Positions 1-9,182 of a DNA stretch of 64,000 nucleotides are shown one piece after another. This DNA is from Stygiobacter sp043807765 (GTDB lineage Bacteria; Bacteroidota; Ignavibacteria; Ignavibacteriales; Melioribacteraceae), in assembly GCA_043807765.1 (NCBI GenBank), contig JAZDFQ010000062.1, forward strand, positions 43,323 to 107,322. Reading direction: 5' to 3'. Below the pieces are notes generated by a model that saw nothing but the letters and a program-made list of their open reading frames with translations, searched no databases and was not told the origin of the DNA. Every line of letters starts with the position of its first letter. The stretch's first letter is position 1. Position numbers and translations under genes: made by a program.

Positions 1-329
1 ACGCCGCCGCCAATTCCGGCACTATAACTTCTATTTTCAACTGTAGAAGCCGGAACATCTACTAATTCACCAAGGAAGTTTCTTTGGCTGCTGCCGGCAT
101 CTTCAATTCTCTGCCAATTAAAACTAGCAGAAGCACCTAAACTCGGCAATAAATCTCCATATGCGCTTTTTAATTGAGCTTTTGCACCATCTAAACTATT
201 CTTCAATTTGATCAAATTTGGATTTTTCTGTAAAGCCATTCTTACTGCTTCATCAAGCGTCAATTGCTTTTGAGCAAATGTTGGCATCGTTAGCAAGAGT
301 GCCGCCAAAATCACTAAGTACTTCTTCAT
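1..329 (-). CDS. TolC-family outer membrane efflux protein, N-terminal part
   Basis: Only the first ~109 codons lie in the window; the gene runs off the left edge. The start is the ATG at 327-329 (minus), preceded by an AAGGAG ribosome site. The first ~19 residues are a clear signal peptide (MKKYLVILAALLLTMPTFAQ). The mature part opens with a QLTLDEAVRMALQKNP helix and then NLIKLKNSLDGAKAQLKSA, the pattern of the first helical hairpin of the OEP/TolC family, where a trimeric channel spans the outer membrane and serves RND or ABC efflux pumps or type I secretion. The partner pump genes would be further downstream on the minus strand, outside the window. Which substrate it exports cannot be said. 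The family is fairly certain from the N-terminus, but the rest is not visible. Confidence 0.8.
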   Translation of the reverse strand, partial: MKKYLVILAALLLTMPTFAQKQLTLDEAVRMALQKNPNLIKLKNSLDGAKAQLKSAYGDLLPSLGASASFNWQRIEDAGSSQRNFLGELVDVPASTVENRSYSAGIGGG

Positions 330-414
330 GTAAATTCTCCTTTTGAGAACATTTTTTTGATTTACTGATATTTAAGACGATTTATAGTTTATAAAAGTTA
401 CAGACAAATCAATT

Positions 415-1818
415 TTATTTATTAAGGTATTCATCTTTTATCTGCATAAAATAGGCATAAGCTTCCTCATAATTGTTTCCGATTTTTCCATCCAGAATTG
501 CATCTTCAATCGCTGTTTTTATGTCACCAACTAGCTTGCTTGGTTTAATACCACATACGCTCATTATTTCCTCTCCCCTAACCGGAGATTGGAAAGCACG
601 TAATTGATCTCTTTCTTTCACATCGCGAACTTTTTGCATTACAATTTCATAATTCTCTAGGTACCGGCTCACTTTAGTTGGGTTCTTACTTGTAATATCC
701 GCCCGGCAAAGAGTAATTAAATCTTCCAAATCTTCATCAGCTGCTACAATCAATCTTCGGATAGCGGAATCGGTTACAATCTCATCAACTAGCGAAATTG
801 GACGCAAATGAAGCCGGATGAGCTTTTCAATGTATTCAAGTTTCGTAAGGGGAAGTTTCATTCTATTGAAGATACTTTTCATCATTCGCGCGCCAAGATC
901 TTCGTGCCCATGAAAAGTCCAGCCAATACCTTCAACAAATCTTTTTGTAGGAGGTTTAGCAATATCATGCACAAGGGCGGCAAACCTTAACCAAACATCA
1001 TTGCTTACACTTGCTAGATTATCTACCACTTTGCAAGTATGGTAAAACACATCTTTGTGATGAAAATCTTTTCTCTGTTCTACACCTCCAAGATTATGAA
1101 TTTCTGGAAAGATTACCTTCATTACGCCACTTTCATACAAAAGTCTTAATCCTATACTAGGCTTTGGCGATTCTAAGATTTTCAAAAACTCTTCTGTTGT
1201 TCTTTCTTGTGAAACGATTTTCAGCCTCTCGGCCATTTTAGTAGCAGCCGCAATAGCAATGGAATCAATCTCAAAGTTGAGTTGAGAAGCAAAACGGAAT
1301 GCTCTCATTATTCTCAGCGGATCGTCATCGAATGTCTGCACCGGATCGAGTGGAGTTTTAATAATTCTCTTCTCAATATCTTTCACACCGTCAAACTTGT
1401 CTATCAATTCGCCAAAAGAATTTTCGTTCATAGAAACTGCAAGCGTGTTGATAGTGAAATCGCGGCGGTTTAAATCATCATCTAAGGTTCCGGCAGTAAC
1501 TTTTGGATTGCGGCTATTTCTCTTGTAAGATTCCTTTCTAGCTCCTACAAATTCGAAAGTCATTCCATTGTAGTGAAAATGCGCAGTTCCAAAATTCTTA
1601 AAAACAACAACTTCGCTAACTCCAAATCCTTTAGCTAATTCATTCGCGAAAGCTGGACCATCGCCAACTACAAGAAAGTCCATCTCAACTTTATTTCTGC
1701 CTAAAAACAAATCTCTTACAAATCCGCCTACTAGATAAACTTCTTCTTTGCGAGCTGAAGCAACTCTGGTAAGATTTTCCAGATATGAGTACTGTATTAA
1801 TTTTTCTTTAATATTCAT
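415..1818 (-). CDS. CCA tRNA nucleotidyltransferase / poly(A) polymerase family with HD domain
   Basis: A 467-aa protein of the class II nucleotidyltransferase family that adds or repairs the tRNA 3' CCA end. The head domain has the GGFVRDLFLGR signature (residues 31-41) and then EMDFLVVGDG, where the metal-binding pair is E45-x-D47 rather than the more usual D-x-D. RRDFTINTLA and DPLRIMRAFRFASQL (about residues 165-180) are the other family motifs. The middle carries an HD-type domain (FHHKDVFYHT, then ALVHDIAKPPT), as in bacterial CCA enzymes that also have phosphohydrolase activity. It is the last gene of a tight minus-strand group: the metallopeptidase-like gene ends 5 bp upstream. CCA is absent from the one tRNA gene in this window, so a CCA-adding enzyme is needed. 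A pure poly(A) polymerase or A-adding role is less likely but cannot be excluded by eye. Confidence 0.88.
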   Translation of the reverse strand: MNIKEKLIQYSYLENLTRVASARKEEVYLVGGFVRDLFLGRNKVEMDFLVVGDGPAFANELAKGFGVSEVVVFKNFGTAHFHYNGMTFEFVGARKESYKRNSRNPKVTAGTLDDDLNRRDFTINTLAVSMNENSFGELIDKFDGVKDIEKRIIKTPLDPVQTFDDDPLRIMRAFRFASQLNFEIDSIAIAAATKMAERLKIVSQERTTEEFLKILESPKPSIGLRLLYESGVMKVIFPEIHNLGGVEQRKDFHHKDVFYHTCKVVDNLASVSNDVWLRFAALVHDIAKPPTKRFVEGIGWTFHGHEDLGARMMKSIFNRMKLPLTKLEYIEKLIRLHLRPISLVDEIVTDSAIRRLIVAADEDLEDLITLCRADITSKNPTKVSRYLENYEIVMQKVRDVKERDQLRAFQSPVRGEEIMSVCGIKPSKLVGDIKTAIEDAILDGKIGNNYEEAYAYFMQIKDEYLNK

Positions 1819-1823
1819 TTTCT

Positions 1824-4031
1824 TTAATTGAACCGCACTTTCGTTTCCGATGCAAAGTTATAAAACCAGTTTACCATTCTTAAATTTTCGACCGCACTAA
1901 ATTGTTTTTCATTTCGTTTAGACTTTTCTACTGCCAATACAGCATAATTCTTGGCGTCTTCATACAGTTTTTTCACTAACAAGAATTGAGAAACGTGGAT
2001 ACACAATTCAGCACTGTTTTCATCCTCGGTTAAAGCTTCTTTCCTAAAGTCTTGAAGAATTCTATCTACTTTCAATGGTTCCTTGCTAGAATAGTTTAAC
2101 AGATAAGGAACCAACACTGCTGCGTTAGATTTCTTATACAAATCAAACAATTTATTCATTCTATCCGTTTCATTTGCAACAAAAAAAGATTTTACACTAT
2201 CTATACCACCCAATCGCCATAAAAGTTTAAACAATTTTACACGATTCACATAATTTTGATGTGGCTTCTGTTTTTCGATTAAGTCATAGTACTTTAAAGC
2301 CGACAGAGAATCTCCGGCAAGTAAGTAAGAATCGGCTAACTGCAATTCTATGGGAAACAGATAATTACTCTTCTCAAACTTATAAATTTCTTTTTTCAAC
2401 AAATCTACGCTCTTGTAATACTCACCCAGCTTGTTCAGAGAAGATGAATAAGCTAACAAAGAACCCGCTGATGAAGAGTAATGATAGATACTAGAGTATT
2501 TCTCTGCTGCCAATTGGTACCTCTTAGCATTAAACTCAATTCCGGCTTCTTTCATATCATTAGACGCCATTCTTGGACAAAACTTTTTGAATATCGGTTG
2601 TCCAGCAAAATAAAGCTGAGCTTTATTAAAATACTTTGTGAAAGAAGTATCTTTGAGAGATTCTGCAAACAGTGCCGAAAGTTCTCCGAGATTCATATTA
2701 AGATGTTTTTCAAAATCCAGATTGCCATAAAGCTCAAGAACTTTATTATTTCCAAACTTAGAGCCTAGAAATTCAAGAAACGCACCGGAGTAGATGTAAG
2801 CTAACGAAGAAAAGTTTGTAAAGAACTTACCCGAGTTAAATAAATTATCGAGTGAGATTTTGTAACCATTGTTATAAGCTACTTTAGCAGCAAATGAAAC
2901 CTGATAGCCATCAAAATCGTTTTCTATCCACATGGCCAGACCCTCAATCATTGCCATGTTAATATTATCTGCAACTTTCAGCGGAGTAACTCCAGACTTG
3001 GCCGCAACTGTGTGTGCAATTTCATGTTTAAGAGTTTGATTATAATTGGTGTAGTTCAGAAATATCTTATTCATCCATGGTTTTGATACATCGGCATTTC
3101 CCGCACCGAAGAATTTCCTTTTCTGCTCTTTATCATTAAAAACATACGATTCAATTTTAGGGGAATCCGCGGCGTTTAATTTCAACGCTACTTGCTCATA
3201 ATAATATTCATGGAGAAACGCGATAAATTCTCTATCCGCTTTCTTTACATTATCGCCCAAGTATATTTCAAAATGTTCAGTGCTAATTTTTTTATGTAAT
3301 ACCGAGTAAAGTTTATTTGAAGAAGTTGCAAATCCAAGAAACGGTTTTACCAACAATGCAAAAGACAAAATAATTACAATGAAGATAAACTGATAAAACT
3401 TGCCGGAGCGGAAAATCTTTCTCCTGTTGATTACAACAAATGCTGAATAGAATACTATAAAGTTAAATAGCTGATGAAAAACTAATGTTGAATTAACAGC
3501 AATGTCTTCATCGTAAATCGTCCCCGGAAAAAATCCAAAGATCATATTGTAGAAATAAACTTGCGGGTAAAAGTAAAACTCTAACAAAGTAGAGTAGAAC
3601 AGAATAAACGTGATAACAATGAATACCGATCTATTAAAATGCTTTGAAATAGTAGTGGAAATGAGGCCGAATATTATTCCTAACAACAATGCCGGAATTG
3701 GAAGAGCCAAATAGAATGTAAATCCATCTTTTATTGGACATCTTGAATTGAAAACACTTGAGAAAGAGCCGATTAGCAACGGAATTAATGTGATGAAAAG
3801 AAGGGTTTTATATTCTGACAAAACAAAATTGTATATACTGCCGTAACTAATCCTTTTCTGCTTCGAGCAAACGAATAATCCACCGGCAAAAAAGAAAATG
3901 ACGGAATTAGCCAATGCAAATTCATAGCCAAGTGAATTTGTTAACGGCAGTGTTATGAGAAAAAGATTAACCAGAATAAGAGATGTATAAAGGAACAATC
4001 TCTTATTACTGATTCTAAGAAATGATAACAA
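1824..4031 (-). CDS. Polytopic membrane protein with gluzincin (peptidase MA-like) domain and TPR-like tail
   Basis: 735 aa. The N-terminal ~230 residues contain about six or seven hydrophobic segments. After them comes an extracytoplasmic domain with H336-E-I-A-H340 and, 22 residues on, E363 in MIEGLAMWIE. This HExxH...E arrangement is the zinc site of gluzincin (M1/MA-like) metallopeptidases, so all three ligands and the catalytic Glu are present. Residues ~480-735 are helical and look like degenerate TPRs (EAGIEFNAKRYQLAAEKYSSIYHY). The start is TTG, one base after the murA stop, and the cca gene follows after 5 bp, so it is probably translationally coupled to murA and may act in the cell envelope. 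The substrate is unknown. The family call rests on motifs only. Confidence 0.6.
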   Translation of the reverse strand: MLSFLRISNKRLFLYTSLILVNLFLITLPLTNSLGYEFALANSVIFFFAGGLFVCSKQKRISYGSIYNFVLSEYKTLLFITLIPLLIGSFSSVFNSRCPIKDGFTFYLALPIPALLLGIIFGLISTTISKHFNRSVFIVITFILFYSTLLEFYFYPQVYFYNMIFGFFPGTIYDEDIAVNSTLVFHQLFNFIVFYSAFVVINRRKIFRSGKFYQFIFIVIILSFALLVKPFLGFATSSNKLYSVLHKKISTEHFEIYLGDNVKKADREFIAFLHEYYYEQVALKLNAADSPKIESYVFNDKEQKRKFFGAGNADVSKPWMNKIFLNYTNYNQTLKHEIAHTVAAKSGVTPLKVADNINMAMIEGLAMWIENDFDGYQVSFAAKVAYNNGYKISLDNLFNSGKFFTNFSSLAYIYSGAFLEFLGSKFGNNKVLELYGNLDFEKHLNMNLGELSALFAESLKDTSFTKYFNKAQLYFAGQPIFKKFCPRMASNDMKEAGIEFNAKRYQLAAEKYSSIYHYSSSAGSLLAYSSSLNKLGEYYKSVDLLKKEIYKFEKSNYLFPIELQLADSYLLAGDSLSALKYYDLIEKQKPHQNYVNRVKLFKLLWRLGGIDSVKSFFVANETDRMNKLFDLYKKSNAAVLVPYLLNYSSKEPLKVDRILQDFRKEALTEDENSAELCIHVSQFLLVKKLYEDAKNYAVLAVEKSKRNEKQFSAVENLRMVNWFYNFASETKVRFN

Positions 4032-4032
4032 T

Positions 4033-5298
4033 CTAATATTCCGTTGTTGTTTCTCTTTTAATGTCTGCCCCGAGAGCGCTCAACTTTTCTTCGATTTTTT
4101 GATAGCCTCTATCAAGATGGTAAATTCTCAATACTTCGGTAATGCCCTCGGCAGCTAAGCCAGCAAGAACAAGACAAGCACTGGCACGTAAATCAGTGCT
4201 CATCACTTTTGCACCATGAAGAACTTTTACACCTTTAACAATTGCACTGTTGTTGTTTACTTCAATCTTTGCGCCTAAGCGGACTAATTCCGGCACATGA
4301 TTAAAGCGATCGTGATAAATTGTATCTGTTATTGTTGCCGTTCCATTTGCAAGAGACATGTAAGAAATCCACTGAGCTTGCATATCAGTTGGGAAACCGG
4401 GATAAACTGCAGTAGTAACATCAACACCTTGAGGTTCAGCATTCATAGCATTGACTGCAACTATCCCATCTCTATTAGTTACTTTTATTCCGCTATCTTC
4501 CAATTTTGATTCAACGGAATCAATGTGACCAAAAGAATTGTATTCTAATTCAATATTGCTTTTTGTAATAGCCGCAGCGCATAAAAGAGTTCCGGCTTCA
4601 ATTCTATCCGAAATATTTTCTATGGAAGCAGATTTTAATTCATCCACACCTTCAATTTCCAAAACTGTCGATCCAACTCCGGAAATTTTTGCGCCCATCA
4701 TATTAAGGTATTCTGCGAGCTGTGTTATTTCCGGCTCTATTGCAGCATTTGTAATTTGAGTTGTTCCCTTTGCTAAAGTTGCGGCCATCATCGCATTGCC
4801 GGTGGCCCCAACGGAAGAAACATCGAAATGAATTTTTGCGCCGTGGAGTTTTTTTGCGTTCGCAATTATATAACCTTCGTCAAGTTCAATCTCGGCGCCA
4901 AGTTTTTTCATCGCTTCTAGGTGAAGATTAATTGGACGAGGACCCCAAGCACATCCGCCCGGCATGGAAACTTTTGCAAAGCCATAACGAGAAAGAAGAG
5001 GCCCGAGAACATATACCGAAGCGCGCATTTTCTTTACATGTTCGTAAGGTGCAATCTGACTGTTAATTCCAGCTGTATCAAGTTTTACAGTACTATCATT
5101 ATATTCGGCAGAAACACCAAGTTGTTGGAGAAGTTTTATCATAGTGAAAATATCATTCACTTCAGGAGTGTTTGAAATTACGTTCAGTCCGGAGTTCAAC
5201 AGCGTTGCAGGTATTAACGCCAGAGCTGAATTTTTTGCGCCACTAACTTTTACTCTTCCCGAAAGTTTATTTCCACCTCGAATTACAAACTTATCCAA
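4033..5298 (-). CDS. murA: UDP-N-acetylglucosamine 1-carboxyvinyltransferase
   Basis: 421 aa, the usual length. MurA transfers enolpyruvate from PEP to UDP-GlcNAc, the first committed step of peptidoglycan synthesis, in the cytoplasm. The N-terminus FVIRGGNKLSGRVKVSGAKNSAL gives K22 and N23 of the active site. The loop MPGGCAWGPRPINLHLEAM holds the catalytic C116, so the enzyme should be fosfomycin-sensitive in principle. YPGFPTDMQAQ with its conserved Asp, and RASACLVLAGLAAEG near the end, complete the family pattern. The start is TTG with a GGAGG site 6 bp before it; no in-frame ATG fits better. It sits between the Ser/Thr kinase gene (12 bp upstream) and the membrane metallopeptidase gene (1 bp downstream), which suggests one transcript and an envelope-related theme. 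Confidence 0.95.
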   Translation of the reverse strand: MDKFVIRGGNKLSGRVKVSGAKNSALALIPATLLNSGLNVISNTPEVNDIFTMIKLLQQLGVSAEYNDSTVKLDTAGINSQIAPYEHVKKMRASVYVLGPLLSRYGFAKVSMPGGCAWGPRPINLHLEAMKKLGAEIELDEGYIIANAKKLHGAKIHFDVSSVGATGNAMMAATLAKGTTQITNAAIEPEITQLAEYLNMMGAKISGVGSTVLEIEGVDELKSASIENISDRIEAGTLLCAAAITKSNIELEYNSFGHIDSVESKLEDSGIKVTNRDGIVAVNAMNAEPQGVDVTTAVYPGFPTDMQAQWISYMSLANGTATITDTIYHDRFNHVPELVRLGAKIEVNNNSAIVKGVKVLHGAKVMSTDLRASACLVLAGLAAEGITEVLRIYHLDRGYQKIEEKLSALGADIKRETTTEY

Positions 5299-5310
5299 CC
5301 ATTCCTCCGC

Positions 5311-7227
5311 TTATTGTATTCTGTATATCATTCCATTTATACCGACTAAAAATATCTTACCGTATGAATTAACAGAAAGTCCATTCAGATTAGAGTAAAC
5401 TCTCGAATCAACAACGTTCCATGTTTCACCTTTGTCTTTTGAAACAAGGATGACACCTTTACTTCCTATAATCACACAATAATCTTCATTGATAAATTTC
5501 ACTTTTTGGAATCCGCCGGAAAACTTTATGTCAAGTTTTTCCCAACTGTTTCCAAAATTCGTAGTTCTTAAAATTGTACCATCGCCGCCAACTATTAGTC
5601 CAAATCCATTGCTAGTAAGATCGATAGATTTTAGATAATTAGTCTCCGCAGATTTATCATCAATCTTCACTTTGAACCAGCTATCGCCCCCATTTGTTGT
5701 AGCAAGAACAGTTCCGTTCCAGCCAACCGAAAAACCTTTTTTATCATTAAAGAAAGAAACATCGAAGAGGATTTCGGAAGTACTTGTTTTCGTTTTCGTC
5801 CATGAATAACCACCGTCTAACGATTTTAGAATTGTACCTTTGTTCCCGGTGATGAACCCGGTTTGTTCGCCAAAAAACTTCACTCTAAAAAAAGTAGTCC
5901 CCTTTGGCTGAGGAATTTGAATTAGCGAATCGAGATTGTTAACACCATAGTAAATAGCTGATGAATCACCAACTACTATTGCATTCCCTTTCCTCAGAAG
6001 GTAGACATCACTAAGATTAAGTTTTCTATTTGAAGTTTTTTTAACCCAGGTGTCTCCGCCGTCTGTAGATGTTAATATCGAACTAGAATCGCCCACAGCG
6101 GCAGCAAAGTTTACATCGGCAGCAAACGATATAGAATTGAGATTCGATATTACACCGCTAGAAACTCTTGTTATTTCCGAGAGTTTCATTTTTTTGTTAT
6201 CAGATTCAAACAATGTTTGGATGCTGTACTTCTTAAATTTTTCCAGTTCGTTGCTATCCAGTATTGAAGAAACTTGATTGATAACTAAGTACATCAATAC
6301 TAAAAGGAAAATGCCGGCACCAATAAACGTAGCTGCAGCAAAAAATTTATATTTTTTTGTTCTCTGGGGTACTTTTTCAAAATAACTTGTTTGGATTTTG
6401 GAAAGTTGTTTATCAACTTCTAAAACTTCAGCATACATTTCTTCGCAGTTTGCATAACGTGCATTTGGGTCTTTCTGCAAAGCTTTATTAAGAATTTTTT
6501 CAAGTTTATCCGGCAGTCCGGTAACACGGTCGCTTATTTTAGGAATGTTTTTCTTAAGATGTCCATCCATCACCTCATATTCGCTGGTGGAATCGAACGG
6601 AGGCTGGCCAACAATCATTTCATAAATCGTACACCCGATTGAATAAATGTCGCTTCTGTTTGTTACATCATGCCCGCGGATTTGTTCTGGACTCATATAA
6701 TAAACCGTTCCAATTTTGGATCCGGTTTTGGTCATATTGTTATCAACCAAAGATTTCGAAATACCGAAATCCATTATCTTGGTAATACCATCTTTATTAA
6801 GAATGATATTTGATGGTTTGATGTCTCTGTGAATAAAACCTCGTTGGTGGGCATAGCCAATTCCTTGCAGAAGATGTTTAAGAATATATATAACATCTTG
6901 CAGATTGAATCTTCCTTGCCGGTCAATTACTTTTTCAAGACTTTCCCCTTCTACATACTCCATTACAATTCCAAGCAGATTGGAGTACTCAATAAAGCCA
7001 TAAACACCAACTATATTGGGATGAGTTAGCTTTGCTTGGTTTTTAGCTTCCCTCTTAAAACGCTCTACAAAACGTTCCTTATCAATTACAGATGAACTAA
7101 GCAGTTTTATCGCTACATAGCGGTCGAGTCTGGTATCGTAAGCCTTATAAACAATACCCATTCCCCCCTTCCCGAGAACGGAAACGACACGAAAGTTATC
7201 AATCACTTTCCCTATTAGATTTTCCAT
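5311..7227 (-). CDS. Membrane serine/threonine kinase with extracytoplasmic Ycf48/BNR-like propeller
   Basis: 638 aa. Residues 10-270 are a Hanks-type kinase: glycine loop GKGGMGIVY (19-27), K41 in VAIKLL, HRDIKPSN with catalytic D135, DFGISK with D153, and a MSPEQIRG activation-segment end. All catalytic residues are intact. A single hydrophobic helix follows at ~296-317. The C-terminal ~270 residues, predicted outside the membrane, are repeats built on GxxGTILxSxDGGxSW (TGNKGTILKSLDGGYSW, VGGDGTILRTTNFGNSWEKL), which match the Ycf48/photosystem II assembly factor-BNR propeller type. Other bacterial kinases of this topology carry PASTA or different propellers as sensors, so a ligand-binding propeller that controls the kinase is inferred. 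It is the first gene of the group leading to murA, 12 bp apart, which raises the possibility that it regulates wall synthesis. Confidence 0.88.
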   Translation of the reverse strand: MENLIGKVIDNFRVVSVLGKGGMGIVYKAYDTRLDRYVAIKLLSSSVIDKERFVERFKREAKNQAKLTHPNIVGVYGFIEYSNLLGIVMEYVEGESLEKVIDRQGRFNLQDVIYILKHLLQGIGYAHQRGFIHRDIKPSNIILNKDGITKIMDFGISKSLVDNNMTKTGSKIGTVYYMSPEQIRGHDVTNRSDIYSIGCTIYEMIVGQPPFDSTSEYEVMDGHLKKNIPKISDRVTGLPDKLEKILNKALQKDPNARYANCEEMYAEVLEVDKQLSKIQTSYFEKVPQRTKKYKFFAAATFIGAGIFLLVLMYLVINQVSSILDSNELEKFKKYSIQTLFESDNKKMKLSEITRVSSGVISNLNSISFAADVNFAAAVGDSSSILTSTDGGDTWVKKTSNRKLNLSDVYLLRKGNAIVVGDSSAIYYGVNNLDSLIQIPQPKGTTFFRVKFFGEQTGFITGNKGTILKSLDGGYSWTKTKTSTSEILFDVSFFNDKKGFSVGWNGTVLATTNGGDSWFKVKIDDKSAETNYLKSIDLTSNGFGLIVGGDGTILRTTNFGNSWEKLDIKFSGGFQKVKFINEDYCVIIGSKGVILVSKDKGETWNVVDSRVYSNLNGLSVNSYGKIFLVGINGMIYRIQ

Positions 7228-7428
7228 AGAAGGTATCGCAAAATTTTAATGCAATATAATAAATTGTGCCGACTGAAAAATTGAAAGTAATGAAACTTTT
7301 GAGCAACATTGCTCAATAAATGCCCGCCAAATTGGCAAAGACATTTGAGTAACCCAGAGGCTGTTTATAGGCTTGTTACAGGCTAGGTAGAAGCCATGTA
7401 GAGGCTATGTACATTTTGGCAGAAGGAA

Positions 7429-7463
7429 CTGGATGCTAGATACTTGATTCTGGATGCTGGAAT
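7429..7463. repeat. Heptanucleotide tandem repeat, CTGGATN type
   Basis: Five head-to-tail 7-mers: CTGGATG, CTAGATA, CTTGATT, CTGGATG, CTGGAAT. They lie in the ~445-bp gap between the kinase gene and the ATPase gene, which otherwise shows no convincing coding sequence. Shorter relatives of the same repeat occur at about 24796-24812 and, in reverse orientation, about 63131-63153. Confidence 0.7.
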
Positions 7464-7608
7464 AATGGTCATGGATTCAAAATGATATTGAAAGGCATTA
7501 TGAGACATAAACTGTAAATATTTTTGAGGGCTTGGAAGACGGTTTTGGTTTCGCCGAAGAGTTTTCCCACTTATGCTTTTGAAACAGAACAGCAAATTGA
7601 ATAGTGGC

Positions 7609-7660
7609 TATACGATACCATCGTATAATATTTTGATTTTCTATACGATACCATCGTATA
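7609..7660. promoter_or_regulatory. Two identical 19-bp palindromes, probable operators of the ATPase gene
   Basis: The perfect palindrome TATACGATACCATCGTATA (8-bp arms, ACC centre) occurs at 7609-7627 and again at 7642-7660, centre to centre 33 bp, about three helical turns. The second copy ends 13 bp before the ATG at 7674. The first overlaps a TATAAT-like hexamer at 7624-7629. Two identical sites on the same helix face next to a start codon is what an autoregulated gene looks like. The ATPase itself has a winged-helix-like region that could bind them. The operator role is inference. Confidence 0.65.
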
Positions 7661-7673
7661 TTGCAAACCATTA

Positions 7674-8843
7674 ATGGAACAATTATTATACAGATATAAT
7701 CCATGGTGGGAATCCGATATTGAGTTATCGGGTGTTTATTCGCGCCCTTCTATTTTCACAACGCTTGTGAGTACTATATCTACAAAAGATATAATATTTC
7801 TCACAGGACTTAGGCGTGTGGGAAAAACCACATTACTAAAATCCATTATAGCGCATTTAATCCGTTATGAAAATGTAAAACCTAAAAATATTTTCTATAT
7901 CAGTTTAGACGATTACTCATTAGCCAAATTTTCTATTCTTGATATTATTGAGGAATATAGAAAAGCACATAAGTTAAAATTTTCTGAAAAGGTATTTCTA
8001 TTTCTTGATGAAATAACATATAAAGATAATTTTGAATTACAGCTTAAGAACTTATATGACAGCCAAAATGTGAAGGTCTTTGCATCTTCATCTAATTCTT
8101 CAATCATGCGCAGCAAAAAAGCTTTTATATCCGGCAGACAAAAGATAGTTGAAGTATTGCCTTTGGATTTTAGCGAATACCTGACTTTCAAAGAAATTAA
8201 GATTTCAAAAAATGATTTTCATTTATACGATAAATATTTTGAAGATTTTCTAAAAACCGGCGGCATCCCGGAATATGTGTTAAGAAACGATATAGAATAT
8301 CTTAAAGAACTGGTTGATGATATTATAATGAAAGATATCTCCGCTGTTTTTAACATTAAGAATTCATTTGTTTTGAAAGAATACTTTTTACTGCTAATGG
8401 AAAGAGCCGGAAAAGTTTTCAGTATCAATAAAATAGCTAACGTTCTTGGTATTACACCGGATACTGCTAAAAGATATTTGAAATATTTTCAGGATACTTA
8501 TTTGATTCATCTGCTGCCTAGACATGGTAAAACAAATGAGAAAATTCTATCTGCAAAGAAAATTTATGCTGCTGACCTAGGTATTAGAACGTTATTTACC
8601 GGCTTCCGCGATAAAGGCAGTTTGTTTGAGAACTATATTTATCTAAAAATTAAACATAAAAATCCGGCATATATTTACACCGAAGGAAACGAAATAGATT
8701 TTTTTACAGAAGACAAGTTGTTAATAGAAGTAAAATACAACTCCGAGCTTACCGGCAAACAAAAAGATTTGTTTGATTCTATTATAGCAAAAGATAAGTA
8801 CATGATTAAAAGTGTAAAAGACTTGATCAAATTTAATTTTTAG
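7674..8843 (+). CDS. AAA+ ATPase with DUF4143 C-terminal domain
   Basis: 389 aa, the normal size for this family. Residues 41-60 carry Walker A (LTGLRRVGKTTLLKS, K51), and VFLFLDE gives Walker B (D112, E113). Residues ~230-290 (SINKIANVLGITPDTAKRYLKYFQDTYLIHLL) form a winged-helix-like segment. The C-terminal DUF4143 part contains a nuclease-like pattern, NEIDFFTEDKLLIEVKY (E-D...E-V-K), resembling a PD-(D/E)XK fold. The biological role of this widespread family is not established; links to toxin-antitoxin-like or mobile loci have been suggested. It is the only plus-strand gene in the first 56 kb, has no evident Shine-Dalgarno site, and is preceded by two identical palindromes, all consistent with a horizontally acquired, self-regulated single-gene unit. 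Confidence 0.85.
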   Translation: MEQLLYRYNPWWESDIELSGVYSRPSIFTTLVSTISTKDIIFLTGLRRVGKTTLLKSIIAHLIRYENVKPKNIFYISLDDYSLAKFSILDIIEEYRKAHKLKFSEKVFLFLDEITYKDNFELQLKNLYDSQNVKVFASSSNSSIMRSKKAFISGRQKIVEVLPLDFSEYLTFKEIKISKNDFHLYDKYFEDFLKTGGIPEYVLRNDIEYLKELVDDIIMKDISAVFNIKNSFVLKEYFLLLMERAGKVFSINKIANVLGITPDTAKRYLKYFQDTYLIHLLPRHGKTNEKILSAKKIYAADLGIRTLFTGFRDKGSLFENYIYLKIKHKNPAYIYTEGNEIDFFTEDKLLIEVKYNSELTGKQKDLFDSIIAKDKYMIKSVKDLIKFNF

Positions 8844-9182
8844 ATTAATTGCCTTTCAAATCAACTCAGTAGTGGTTTAAGCGTAGATAGATAAAGAGAA
8901 AACAATTCTCGTGAATGGAACTCGTCAATGGGAAAGCGGCTTGGAATATTCCGCGCCGCTATTCCACCCTCAGCAAAGATTATTTGATTAGTAGCATTTT
9001 TTTCGTTTGCCGGAATTCGCCGGCACTAATAAATAGTTCACACACCGGTCAACGTAATTATTACCAATCAGTAACTAAAGTAATGTTTGAACCATGCTGC
9101 CAATACTCTTTATCATGGTTCTTCTCCCTCACTTTTTTGTTCAGTAGTTTGATGTCAATAAAAAGGCAAGAATTTTGAAAAA
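8844..9182. other. Intergenic region with inverted repeat
   Basis: 339 bp between convergent genes. An inverted repeat GAACCATG/CATGGTTC lies at 9089-9096 and 9114-9121, followed on the plus strand by a T-rich stretch, so it could end transcription from the ATPase gene. A smaller TGCCGG/CCGGCA repeat lies near 9017-9034. No convincing gene was found; the 87-codon open frame here has no recognisable composition or ribosome site. Confidence 0.4.

Noticed and set aside
7383..7704. Two overlapping minus-strand open frames (70 and 68 codons) upstream of the ATPase gene
   Set aside because: They cover heptamer repeats and the palindromic operators, have no ribosome site and no recognisable protein pattern.
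9089..9121. Terminator call for GAACCATG/CATGGTTC
   Set aside because: The 17-nt loop and the distance of ~250 bp from the ATPase gene make a canonical terminator unlikely; kept only as part of the intergenic note.
8915..9178. 87-codon plus-strand open frame after the ATPase gene
   Set aside because: No ribosome site and low-quality composition; it crosses the inverted repeats of the intergenic region.
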